Shown: one piece after another, positions 35,475-47,454 of the stretch
Position numbering within the stretch: position 1 is the stretch's first letter
Layout of the letters: every line of letters starts with the position of its first letter
Origin: Acanthochlamys bracteata
Taxonomy: Eukaryota > Streptophyta > Magnoliopsida > Pandanales > Velloziaceae
Reading direction: 5' to 3'
Assembly: GCA_019914995.1 (NCBI GenBank)
Contig: CM034134.1
Location: 4,038,463-4,102,462 of the forward strand
Length of the DNA: 64,000 nt
Notes under the pieces: generated by a model
Seen by the model: only the letters and a program-made list of their open reading frames with translations
The model's database searches: none
Told to the model about the DNA's origin: nothing
Program-made: the position numbers and the translations under genes

Positions 35475-35853
35475 TTACTTCGTTTAGTTTAACCTAGGTA
35501 GATTAAACCTAGTAATAGAATTTATACTCTATATAGATCTGTAAATCTAGATAGAATATAAATTATATGACAGTACCCATTAAGATAGAACATACAATAT
35601 TTTCACCTTTAAACGAGCATTATATACAAGCAACAGAAGTAACTTTAGAAGAATTTTTTAGAGTAGTTGATTTAGATCAAATTACTGAAGTTAATCAAGA
35701 CGCAGTATTTTTAGAAAGAAATTTTTATTTTCCTTTACAAGAATTATTATCTATGGAAAATTCAATGAGTATTTAAATTAAATCAAAAATAACTAGAATT
35801 GAATCTACAATAAATCTAGAAAAGAGGAAGGGTTAAAAATAAGAAAAATTTAT
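35475..35853 (+). repeat. Spacer 2 at the centre of palindrome C/D
   Basis: This has the same content and orientation as spacer 1: leader end, ORF1 5' part (35567-35776) and the short coat-region piece at about 35768-35819. The shared orientation is what shows that the A/B and C/D palindromes are tandem copies of one palindrome and not independent fold-backs. Confidence 0.8.
35567..35776 (+). pseudogene. Viral ORF1, 5' part, in spacer 2
   Basis: Same frame and start as the spacer 1 copy (MTVPIKIEHTIFSPL). It is kept open for nearly the same length and then runs into the short coat-region piece. Confidence 0.55.
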
Positions 35854-36575
35854 TACTATTATTGTTATTACTTTTAATAGAACGTATTTATAAGGAAGAT
35901 AAAGTGTTAAAAAGGCGAAATGAGTTCATGATATAAAAGAGGATAATTAGAAATGTTGTATTAAATGGAAGAGGGAAAATTTCTTAGTTGTCTTAATCCT
36001 TACTTGGTACTTTTCCTTACTGACTTCCATATACTCTCTCCTTTTTTTTTTTTTTTTTTTTTTTAATAACAAAAGCTTTTACATTTATTTGAACCTACAC
36101 ACCGAATAAGCCTCGCCATAGATTAAACAAAGATGTATCTTCCTCACCGCTTATTTATGATTGTATCTAGATATTGATCCCTATTACAAGGATATCTTAG
36201 ACTAAAACATCAAGCTAATTTGTTAAAACTTTCTTTCATCATGTTCAATCCATTTTGCCTTATGCCTAACCTTGACTTAAACAGGACTTACAAGGATGAC
36301 TCAGAGGATTACCGGACAAGTTAAAACAAACATATACTTAAGCTAAGCCTTTGATCCTAAGGTTCAGGGACATCCTAGAATACATGAGATGCAGAGATTT
36401 ATTTACAGAAAAGATGATATGCCATGAAATGATATTGCTGTCAAAACCTTCTCCGTTTACGACAACATACTATATGCTTAAACATAAGAAAAATATTCAA
36501 AACAAAAATATTTTTGGGAGAGAAAACATAATAGAAAGCATTCGGGAGTTTCCCTTTCAGGAAATCCCTAAAACT

Positions 36576-36715
36576 TTTATTAAAAAGAAAAGGGACTTAC
36601 AAGAAGAACTTGAGAGCACACACTTGAAAGCACAAACTTGAGAGCATACACACAGGAGAGCTTCAGATCTTAAAGACCGATGCCCTCAACTTACAAACTT
36701 TGCACATATTTATAG
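36576..36715 (-). promoter_or_regulatory. Viral TATA box to poly(A) signal, copy D
   Basis: The minus strand has CTATAAATA at 36715-36707 and AATAAA at 36581-36576. It points left, toward spacer 2 and the copy C promoter. Confidence 0.65.
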
Positions 36716-37401
36716 AAAAGAAACTAAACTTAACCCTAGTTAAAATATAACTAGGGTATACAAACTATAATTAATAAGCTAAAGTTAACTAACCGTAGTG
36801 TGGTTAATTAACCGTTGCTGTCGCTTTCATTAGGTAGCCTGTCTCCATCTGGATCTTGAATCTTTCTAGATGCCAGAGTGTTCTGGTCCAAGTCCTCTTT
36901 CACTGTCGGGATGTGAAAGGTTGTCTATGTCTGCACATCTCTCGTCCATTGCTAAGTAGGGGATAGGGCTTTCTGTTGTTGATTCTGATTCTCAACTAGT
37001 TGTTCCTTTATACTCTTTTTCACAGTCCATAGGATTAGAAATGTTCTTAAAGATAGATAAATCTTTAATAGTTTCTTCAATAAGTTTCTTGAATTCTCTT
37101 TTCCTTAATAAAGTTCTTCTGGGTCTAACATTATACATATGTGTAGGAATAATCTGTATACTATCACGTTCTGAATTCAAGTTCGGGATTGTTCAAAGAT
37201 CCCACCACGCTCTTCCAGAATTGGTTCTTTGTTCTTTGTACTGCATGTTCCTTGATGAAAACCTGATAATGTAATTTTTTCCAAATTGCCAGGGATCTCC
37301 GGATTTGATATGCCTTCACCGGTCACCGGTAGAACCGGACTAGCCACTTGTTTCTCAGCACAAGTGAATGCTATTTCTACTCTTTTCTCAAAGAAGAGTA
37401 G

Positions 37402-37884
37402 TCATTGCCTCGCAATACTTTTATTCTCCACAAAAGAAAGTTTGGAGGTTTGTTGGATGTAATCCAACCTTACCAAATAAGGAGTCTCTAAATCGCTTGT
37501 TTGTCTAAGAGCTTGAGTTTTTCTTGTCTTAAAAGAGCAAATCTGTTTATTAAGCTTTTTAAAGGTGTCTACTAGAACATTGCAAAGGTCACAAAATATA
37601 ATTTTTTTCTGAGTATCTTTGGCTATCTTGTAAGAGTTCTGAGGGTCTATCTGTGTAGTTATCAAAGAAGGAGATAAATAAAAGTTTATGCCAATGCGTT
37701 CTCGTGCAACATCTAATGCTTCTGTGAAATGATTAAACCCTTTATATGATGCATTGGGAAAATCTCTAATACTATCTAAAACTTCAAACCATGTTTGAAA
37801 AACTCCAGGTAGTCTTCCTCTAAAAACAACATAAAAAGAGAAATTTCTTCTTTCATGAGAAAAATGAAAAGTAAGTGCATTCAT
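37402..37884 (-). pseudogene. Viral ORF4, viroplasmin-type domain, copy D (fossil)
   Basis: Open stretch starting MNALTFHFSHERRNFSFYVV and continuing FRGRLPGVFQTWFEVLDSIR, then FPNASYKGFNHFTEALDVAR. It matches the consensus of the viroplasmin domain (YVV-x-GR-x-PG-x-Y/F-x-TW, then F-x-x-A-x-YKGF). This domain is shared by caulimovirus P6 and the RNA/DNA-hybrid-binding N-terminus of RNase HI. Known badnaviruses lack a separate gene of this type. Confidence 0.72.
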
Positions 37885-40800
37885 GCTTGCTAAGAAATAT
37901 CGCTGAGCATTCTTTTGAAATGATTGCCAAAGATTATCTAATAAACATTGTTGATCTTTAGAGATATTCTGTTCTTGCTTATCTAAAGGTCTAAAAGAGA
38001 TATTACTAGGAGGAAAACATAAAAGTTCATGTTTACCAAAATATAACTTTTGTAAATTGTTGGGCCGTGGAGTCCAGAACTAGGTCCGCTACATTGTTCG
38101 CTTACGAGCACTAAGTCTTGCTACTTGAGGAGGAATGAATCGTGGAGGAGGTCAGATCTCAGAGAAATGAAAGGAGTTAGAAATCTACTTAAAATGCCAG
38201 CTAATCTATTATCTTTACCTTTTTATATGCTCTATTTCGATTCTTATACCATCATTTGTAATTCTATCTATAAAATTTAACCATCTTATTTGATTAGATC
38301 TTTTCTCATTCATTTTATTATAAAATTTTACTATAGCTTCACAAATAGTTCTAAGGGTAATTTCAGTTTTAGATAAAATGAATAATCAATGAATCTAAAG
38401 CATAATTTATAGCTAGTAATTACGACTCAATACTTGTTCTATTTTCTTTTCTGCTTATATTGACCACTACTATATCTAACTACCTTTTCAGTATCTTTGG
38501 GCTAATATTTATTAGGTTTTGATAATAATATCGCACTTTTACCAAAGATGAGATCCATCTGCTTTTATAATTAAATAATCGTAATCTAAAGGTAACTCTA
38601 AAGGAGGTATTTGTTTAACCTTTTCTTTAATTTGTTGAACTAATCTAATATCTTCTTGGTTAAAATTTCGTTGACCTTTTAAACTAGTCTTAGCATATAA
38701 AGGTCCTGCTAATTTTCCTAAATCTTTTATAAAAGGTCTAGTGTAATTTAATACTCCTAAGAATTGTTGTATTTCTTTTAAATTACTTAATTTATCAGGA
38801 AAACTAAATACTTTTTTACAAATATGTTCTTGTAATTCTATTTTTCCTTTTCCTATAATTACTCCTAAAAATTCAATTTTTTATTTTGCTATCTGCATTT
38901 TCTTTTTACTAATAATTATTCCATGTTCTAAAAATGCCTTTAAAACTAATTGTAAATGTCCTAAATGTTCTTCTTTGGATTTACTGAAAACTAAAATGTC
39001 ATCTATATATACTATCACAAATTCTGCATATTGTCTAAATACCTCGTCCATTTTTCTCTGAAATATGGAAGGTGCATTTTTTAGACCGAAAGGTATTACT
39101 AACCACTCAAAATGACCTTCTCTGACAAGTAAAAAGCCATCTAAGGTATACTTTCTTCTTATACATTCTAACTTGCCAAAATCCGGATTACAATCAATTT
39201 ACTATAAATTTTTCTATCTCAAATTGCTCTAGTAATTCATTTTTATTTGGAATTAAAATATCCATCATCTATTGTATTATCATTTAATCGCTTGTAATTT
39301 ATAACCATTCTAGATTTTCTCCTCGACTATTTCACTATGATTTCTTACAATAAATGCAGGGATCTATGTGGACTATCCGACTTCCTAATTACTTTTAGTT
39401 TAAGCAAATCATTTATATGTTCCTTAAAATCTTTTCTATCACCTCAAAGCTTCTATAGTTCCTGCTTTATAACAAGACTTTCATTTAATAATCGTAAATG
39501 ACAAACTGCTTTTATCTTTATTCCAATATTTCAGATATTTTCTCCAATAATTTCCAACTTTTCTAACTTAGAAATTAATTGTGTTAAACTAGTTTCTTCT
39601 AATAAAGAATATGTAAAGTGTAGAGGTTCTTCCATGAATTCTAAAGCTTCAAAGTCATCATTTATATCAATAGCTATTTCATCTAATCGCTCTAAATATT
39701 GTGTAAGGGAGTCTAATTGCTTTGTTCTCCTAACTGACATTGACCTTTAATAGGCAGGGACATTTTGCTTCTTCTTCTTCAAAATCTTGTTCAGATAAAT
39801 TGGTAAAGGGCCATGTTTATCTAAGAAAACTAGTTTAAACTCACCACGCTTTCCAAACAGACTGAGGGTAGGTGTGGTTGGGCTAAGAAAAGAATGGCGG
39901 TTCAGAAGAAAAAAATCTTTAGTAAGAGTAAAACTACCATTATCTTTTAACTAAAAAGAAATGCCTAAAATAACATTATGTTTAAGACTTAAACCTCTAA
40001 CGAAAGTTTGATCGGGAGGTAAAGAATATTCTTTATCAGAACCGAATTGGTTTTGAAACTAATTTTTGTACCAGTAGGTATAGAGATAGTATATGTATAA
40101 GTAGCACCATTCATCCGGTAGCAACTAATGGTTGTTTAGGTTTTCTAAAATATTTTTCCGGAATGATATCCGGGGTAAGAATAGTATTAGTACATCCCGT
40201 ATCTATCATTGCTAAAGTTTCTACTTCATAAATTATAAATACGTATTTTACACATGACTTTTAAAGTGCCTATTTGATTATACCGATTACATACAAGAAT
40301 AGGTTCTTCACTAAATTGAGATTTGTTACTTCTTCGATGTAATGATTCTGAGTGTTGGGTGGAATATGAAGAAAGCTAAAGTCATCTTTCTCAGATATTA
40401 CTACTTTTTAGATATGTCTAGATTTATTGTAGATTCAATTCTAGTTATTTTTTATTTAATTTAAATACTTGTTTCTCTAAATAACTTATTCTTGAATCTA
40501 ATGTTTCTTTATATTTAGGATAGTAGTAATCATTGGTATCTAAGTGTAAACACTTTATACATCCTTCTTTTAAACATAAACTACATTTAGCTCTATTCAT
40601 TCTACTAGAAACCAATGACAAATAAAACATGGTGTACAATCTATTCCTTCGTATTTTTGCCAATTATGAGAGCATTCTTCATTCATATATTCTAATTCTT
40701 CCTCGTAAGAGTCCAATCTATTTTTATTCCCTGACATTTCTTCAATAAAATCTTCGTAATTCATCTCTATATTTTTCTTCTAAAGATTCTATACTATAAA

Positions 40801-43348
40801 TAGTCTCATCATCGGATATTTTTAGTCTATATCTATTAAAGTTTCATTTACACATTCTAGTAATTCAGTATTTCTATTATGTAAATTCTTTCTTTTTTGA
40901 ACATGCATTACTTAAATGTTCTTCACTATTGCATGCAAAAAACATTTTAATTTCTTTCTATAATTTCTTTTTTGGATTAAATCGTCTTACATTTTTATTT
41001 CTATCTAAATATGGTTTTTTCCGATTAGATCTTCTTAAATAATATTTCTTTTTTGAGTACGGATATCTACGTGATTTTCTTTTTTATTTTTGTTTCTCTA
41101 TAATTACGATTAGGGACATACATATTATTGCAGTAATGCAAATTGTCCTCTTTTTAGTTGTCTAGTCATTTGTATTTCAAAGACATTTTTTTTGGTTAAT
41201 ACTTTCATTATATGATTTACTCTCCGAGTAATAGTCCATAAATTATTGGGATTTTCTTTATCAGTGCAAATTATTCCATTCTCTTTCAATTTCTTTTGCT
41301 AAGTCTGGAGGAAATTTTCTAAATAGTCTTTTTCCATATTCCCGTCAAAACCACTCTCTTTTTACATACCATATGCATATATTCATTACAAAAATCGTTT
41401 GGCTTTACTAACATCTTTAAGTTGCATTTGTTCTATATGCATTAATGCTTCACTTGCATAGATACTAGTCCTACATTAGGATCTTCTCCATTATTAATTG
41501 ATGTATTTGATTAACAAAATTATAAGGATTTGGTCCTAAGTCCAGTAAGCCTTTTATAACCAAAATGGTTGGTCTCGTTTAAAAACTTCCCATAATTCTC
41601 GCATGCATTCTCCTAAAAAGACTTCTAAATATCTAAATGCTTCTTCTCCAAAGAGTACAATCTTTCATATTTTTCCAAAGATGTTCCTACTACTGTATTT
41701 TTCTATACATCTAAAATATTATTCCATAACTGAGGGTCATGTGCTGAGAGGTTAAGAATTTGTCCTTCTCCTAGAGTTTGAAATTGTATTTTTTGTTCTA
41801 ATGAAAAAGGTTTTCCTTTTGATCTTAAATTTGTAAAATCTTGCTCATGTAATGCAATAGTTCGTCTAGGTAAATTTTCATAATACGTTGAGTTTTCTGT
41901 TGTAGGTTCAGTTCTCTAGAATGGACTAATTGCTGATGCTGGGCCAGATTCAGTGGATTCCATAAGTTCTAATTGGCTAATTTCGCTAATTGAATCTAAT
42001 TTGTCTTTACTAAAATATTTTAATCTAAATGTATTATCTAATTCTTCCATTTTTTCTAATTCTAATTTTAGAGGTGCCACTGCATCTAAAAGTTTTTGTT
42101 TTATGGGTGGAATATAATCTTTAGTTACTTCTCCACTTTTTATCTTCTGAACAAACCTTTCTCTTATTCTCCATATTTCTAATCTTTTATCCCTTAATTC
42201 TCTAATTTTATCATGTCATTCTTTTAATTTAAAATGAATACAATCTTCGGCTAAATTTTCTTTACGAATATTCTTTTGACAATCATAATAAAAATATTCA
42301 TTTGTATCTAAATTCCAAAAAACTTCTAATCTTAAGAGGTCTTCAAAAGTTCTAATTGTATCCATACTTTTTTCTGGACATGCTATTACTATAGGATCTT
42401 CATAAACTGTTGTAAATTCATTCATGCATTCTTCTGCTTCATTATCTTTTAACATAGAAATTGATTTATAATCAGTAAATCTAACACTCGTACTATTTCT
42501 AGCATTTTTATACATCATACTAGTTTCTGGAATAAGAATATTTGATTTTTGATGAAATTCATCTAAAAGCCATTCTCGTTCAGCTAATTCTGTAGGATCT
42601 ATTTTATTGGCTTTTAACATTTTAATTCCTTTAGAACTTACTAACTGAATAACATCATCCATTTCTAATTTATATTTTATGTCTCCATTATTAGTTAATC
42701 TTCCAATAAATCCTATTGAAAATAATAAATTGCTTCCTGCAGTTTTTCCTTCATAACCTCTGGTTTTTAACTCCTATTTTTAAATGTTGAACTCCTTTTG
42801 TAATACTTGTTAAAAAGTTTGGAGAACAATAAAACATTCATGCATTCTGACACATGTCTATTTCTATAGTAGCTATTGCTGCTTGTTCTGGATTAATCTA
42901 TAAATCATTATAAACATAAAGTAATACTTTTGTTCCTAGATAACTTCTATCTAATCCTTTTACTCCTACAATTAATAATCCTAAATGTATAAAATTAAAT
43001 TGAGAACTTCTTAAAATTTTATAAGCTTCTAAACTAATAATATCTAAAATAACATTTTGTCCTCCTAAACATTCAACTTCTTCTTCTCTTTTTCTAATAA
43101 AAAACTGAGTCTGATTTATTAAATTTTCTACTTTTCCTATATGATATAATTCTGTTGGGGATATAAGATCTAAACCATGTTGTCGAAAATGTTCTAGATT
43201 TTGTTCGGGATCTATAATTGATCCTACTTCAGTTAAATGTTTTTTACTTCTACTAAAAAGTTTGCTTAAAAGAGTCTGTTTAGATTTAGGAACTATTTTT
43301 GCTGACTTTGTTCTGCTAAAGTTCTAGAGCTTCCACTAAATGATGTTG

Positions 43349-43654
43349 TCATTTTATAGAGAAAAATTTTAATACTTTAGGTGGTCTAGGTCTTTCTATT
43401 TTACTTATTTTGTTAATATTTATACTATCAACTTTTTTAATAAGATCTTCTAATTCGTTGTTAAAAGTATTTCTTTTTCTTTCTTCAAGTAATAAATCTA
43501 GTTTAGTATTCACTCGTAATAATAAACTGATAATAGTATTATTTTGTATAATTATAGTTTTATCTTGTGCAGGTGTGGGATCAAGTTTGCTAAATCCTTC
43601 TGCTGGAAATAAATATTTTTCAGTTTCTAATAAAGCTTCTTGGTAATCTTTCAT
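43349..43654 (-). CDS. Viral ORF2-like protein, open reading frame in fossil copy D
   Basis: 101 codons, MKDYQEALLETEKYLF... to ...KVLKFFSIK. The start overlaps the end of the ORF1 piece and the stop overlaps the ORF3 start, both in an ATGA arrangement. Residues 35-80 are Leu/Ile/Lys-rich and coiled-coil-like, and the last 15 residues are basic with PRPP. The size and shape agree with ORF2 of badnaviruses and rice tungro bacilliform virus (about 110-130 aa, virion-associated, binds nucleic acid). It sits inside a broken element, so it is probably not expressed as part of a working virus. Homology is inferred from position and composition and has not been searched. Confidence 0.6.
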   Translation of the reverse strand: MKDYQEALLETEKYLFPAEGFSKLDPTPAQDKTIIIQNNTIISLLLRVNTKLDLLLEERKRNTFNNELEDLIKKVDSININKISKIERPRPPKVLKFFSIK

Positions 43655-43852
43655 AAGGATTGTTCGATATTTGTTATGTGTTGTTTGATATTTATAAGAT
43701 AATAGATAGAATAGTTCAGATAAATAAGTCTATTATCACTAATTTGCATTTGTGAGTTAAGCAGTAAATATTTGTATCAACTGTTTGGCGTTATTATTGT
43801 GCTCTGACCCATGCTAATCTTTTGCAATATGTACTTGTCTTTTTCGTTCTAG

Positions 43853-43951
43853 GTTCATGGTTCATTACCATTGCAATTGCAATGCAGCAGTAATTGAAAT
43901 GAGCAATGCTGAATATGAATTGCCTGGTGTTGAAGATGAACTCCCCAAATG
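43853..43951 (+). pseudogene. Exon-like fragment (arm D copy)
   Basis: Counterpart on the plus strand, bounded by TTCTAG and GTAAGTT. All four copies keep the splice-like borders, as expected if they were copied together with the array. Confidence 0.38.
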
Positions 43952-46052
43952 GTAAGTTACAATGATTGCGCCAGAGGGATGTATATTATCCTATATTTCA
44001 AGAAAAGATTACCATATGGTACCTAGTCGCACAAGGTCGCGACATTGAATAATAGGGGTTTTACTAGTGAAGATGCATCCTGATTTGGCCAATTGAAGCA
44101 AACGCAACCTATAGCTTATCTTCGAACTTCCTCAACAAAGAAAGGCATGTGCATTATCCTCCATTTCAAGGAGAGGTTACCGTATGGAACCTGGTCACAC
44201 AGGATCGCACATTAATAATAGAGATCTCTCAAAGTCGCAAGAGCCAAAAGGGTCTTTGGAAAAATATAAGTATATACATGTATGTTGTTTGTGAACATTA
44301 TAGACGTGTATAGAGCATCACTCGGATGCTATAGGGTCCCACATTGATAAGTTGGGGTTGCACAAAGTCGCAAAAAGGATTTTGACTTGAAATATATAAA
44401 TGCGTAAACTTTATCTTGTTTCTAAATACTATATATATGTAAATATTTATTATTTAGCATGGCAAATATGTAAAGCACATGATCCAAGTCACACAAGGTC
44501 ACACATTCATAAGTAGCAATCTCACAAAAGTCCAGAAGAGCCAAGTAAGGGTTTTTTAACTTGAACATGCAAATATATAAATATGGTCAAAATATGGTCA
44601 CTAACTGATACCTCACAAGGTCGCACATAATCCCACAAATGACAACTTATAAGAGTTGTTATTAACAAAAAAAACTTTTATGCCTTCAACACAAACCGAT
44701 ATATCAATGTTTATAAATTGAAAATCATAATTTACAAGATATACCAATATTTAAAACAAGATTGCACAAGCCGCACATCACATAGCAAGTGTTGCATTGT
44801 TAAAAAACACTCGGGACACTCAACTTAGTAGATAAGAGATCATTTCAAAAATTTTGTTCTTTTATGAGTTGCAACAACTAAAATTCTTTTAGATCTCTTA
44901 TATGAGTGACAAAGTTACCTGTTCAAATAGTTCTGTAAGGCCATTTAAAGATACTAGTGGTTTTAACAAACTTTTCTCTTGTGCAAATGGTGCCACTAAT
45001 ATGAGAGATATGAAGGAATTTAAATCTTGCTACAACTCTTAAAGGGACAACTACCCTTCAAATGGTGTCTTTTTAGCAAATGGCACAAGAGTTCACCAAA
45101 TTGATGACCACCTAAGTTGGGAATAAAAGAATGCAAACACAATTTGTCCTCTAGATTAGCATGGGTCAAAATGCACTTTATAATGGCAACCATTAATACA
45201 AAATATTTACTTCTCATAGACATCATACTTATTCAGTGCACAGATTCCGACGTTTAATATTATATGTCATCCCTAACTTTGATAAACCAACTATTCCTAT
45301 GTTCAAACTACTATATGATCATGTACGACCACATTTTCTCTCAGTGCGAGCAAGTGCAACCCTATGTTGACCATAAGATAAAGAGGTCAAATTGTTGGTG
45401 TCGTAAGAAAAGCTCTAGGTCTTTCATCCAAGTGTTTGGGCTATGCACCCCTCTAATTAGGATATTTATCATAATTGTTAGAGTTTTTATTTGAAAGAGA
45501 CTTACCTTAATTGTAGAAGATTTGATCTAACTGTGTATATATACATATTACATCCTAATAGTAATTTGAAGATATTTTATCAGGGCCTGTTACATACTAA
45601 ACAAACTATAGTTGAAGTTTAAGCATTTGAAGATACATAGCTGCATAGAGACAATAATGGGTCTCACAAGGTGGCATAACGTCATAAAACATTCAGAAAT
45701 AAAACTTATAAAATATATCAAAATTTACATGGACGAATAGGGGACAAGAATGGGTTACACAAGTTCACACAAATGTTCAAAAGTAGATTTTATAAGATAT
45801 ATCAAAATTCACATTATATGTAAAGTCGCACAAGGCTTAAGATGTAAGAAAAACTTTGTAAGACCATACTTAAAACACGTAAATTTACGCAAACTTTTAG
45901 AAATATAATTTAGAACTAAAGAATCGTCACAAATGCAAAAACTTCGAATCGTTAATTCAATTATGAGAAAGTGGAAACACCCTAATTTATTTACATTTAA
46001 AGGTTAACCAATCAGTACAAAAGGGATGTATCATGACATCTAGAAGACGAAT

Positions 46053-46661
46053 ATTAGGATGTAATATGTATATAAACACAGTTAGATCAAATCTTCTACA
46101 ATTAAGGTAAGTCTCTTTCAAATAAAAACTCTAACAATTATGATAAATATCCTAATTAGAGGGGTGCATAGCCCAAACACTTGGGATGAAAGACCTAGAG
46201 CTTTTCTTACGACACCGACAATTTGACCTCTTTATCTTATGGTCAACATAGGGTTGCACTTGCTCGCACTGAGAGAAAATGTGGTCGTACATGATCATAT
46301 AGTAGTTTGAACATAGGAATAGTTGGTTTATCAAAAGTTAGGGATGACATATAATATTAAATGTCGGACTACTGTACCTGAATAAGTATGATGTCTATGA
46401 GAAGTAAATATTTTGTATTAATGGTTGCCATTATAAAGTGCATTTTGACCCATGCTAATCTCGAGGACAAATTGTGTTTGCATTCTTTTGTTCCCAACTT
46501 AGGTGGTCATCAACCCTGGTGAACTCTTGTGCCATTTGCTAAAAGACACCATTTGAAGGGTAGTTGTCCCTTTAAGAGTTGTAGCAAGATTTAAATTCCT
46601 TCATATCTCTCATATTAGTGGCACCATTTGCCAGTAGAAAAGTTTGTTAAAACCACTAGTA
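46053..46661 (+). repeat. Arm E, short partial fifth arm
   Basis: This begins at the same internal point as arm C (ATTAGGATGTAATATG) after the same kind of junction, and follows arm A from 5627 to about 6233. Similarity stops after ACTAGTA and unique host DNA begins. It contains only non-viral flank. Confidence 0.85.
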
Positions 46662-47454
46662 ACTCATATCTCTCATATATGAGTCAAAATTATCAACTCT
46701 AATCCAACCAATCTAATAACAGGATCAAATTTCGATTGACTTATTTAATAATTAAAATTATTAAAATAAGAATTCTAAAAATAAATTTTTAACAATATAT
46801 ATGAAAATTAGTAATTATCATATATCTAAAAAAAGAAAATATTAATTTTGATAAAATATATAATTAAGTAAGAAATTAATTAAAATATGTAAAATTCTTT
46901 ATTTAACATATTTTAATATATATATAATTAAATTTAATGTTATTATTTTAAATATTTTTTAATTAATAGATAATATATGTTATACAAATATTATACGGAT
47001 TAAATGGATCGAACCAAATTTGATCTGTTTAGATTTTCAGATCAAATTTGAATCAATCTGAAAGTGACCCAAAACAAGCTAAAGTGTCATCCAAATTAAA
47101 TTTTTCTAAATTGGCTTCGAATCGGATTGTACATTGTAACTCTTACGTTTGATAATGTGTTTTATAAACCATTGATTTTAAATTTTCGTTTTGAATTTCT
47201 TAATAAACTTTTTTCAATATTTTATAACAATTATTGAAAAATTTAAATATATGAAAAATTATATATTATAAAATTTTATTAATACGTATGTTAATTTTTT
47301 TTAGATATAATTATTAAAAATTTATGAATTATTTCGAAATAGCTTTCATAAAAAAAACGTCATCTCCAGACATAGGCGTCGCCTGTTTAAACAAAAACCC
47401 AATCTTACTTTGGCTTTGTTGCTGCGAGTTAGGGCAAGCAAAAAGCAAAAAAGG
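46662..47454. other. AT-rich upstream region of the pinin gene
   Basis: Unique DNA begins at the right edge of the array. It is very AT-rich with many short A/T runs and contains no supported gene. The last 100 bp (from about 47340) becomes more GC-balanced and should hold the promoter/5' UTR of the gene that starts at 47455. No clear TATA box could be singled out. Confidence 0.4.

Larger units (their letters stand above)
35854..43770 (-). mobile_element. Endogenous pararetrovirus copy D, broken
   Basis: Reverse complement of copies A and C. Leftward: ORF1 3' piece (about 43770-43650), ORF2 (43654-43349, open throughout), ORF3 (43351 to about 38190), ORF4 (about 37890-36880), TATA box (36715-36707), poly(A) signal (36781 side, 36581-36576), leader to 35854. 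The open stretch 42662-42216 covers the part after the movement domain, and 40663-40445 the second Cys motif region. Many breaks in the polyprotein. Confidence 0.87.
35854..46052 (-). repeat. Arm D of the array
   Basis: Reverse complement of arms A and C, running from the leader through the virus to the outer flank. It ends TCTAGAAGACGAAT, the exact reverse complement of the first bases of arm A, and then joins arm E. Confidence 0.88.
5131..46661. repeat. Inverted/tandem array of endogenous pararetrovirus-bearing arms
   Basis: The stretch consists of five arms of one sequence in alternating orientation: A(+) 5131-15281, B(-) 15667-25822, C(+) 25823-35474, D(-) 35854-46052, E(+) 46053-46661. 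A/B and C/D are imperfect palindromes around spacers of 385 and 379 bp. The A/B to C/D offset is near 20.19 kb for plus arms and 20.18-20.24 kb for minus arms, so the two palindromes are tandem copies. The array starts at ATTCGTCTTCTAG (5131), whose reverse complement closes arm D. It ends inside arm E after ACTAGTA (46661). Flanking DNA on both sides is unrelated. Confidence 0.9.

Noticed and set aside
5131-46661. Array as an LTR retrotransposon cluster
   Set aside because: There are no long terminal repeats or integrase domain, and the gene order (movement, coat, protease, RT, RNase H, viroplasmin-like) and single promoter/R region are those of Caulimoviridae.
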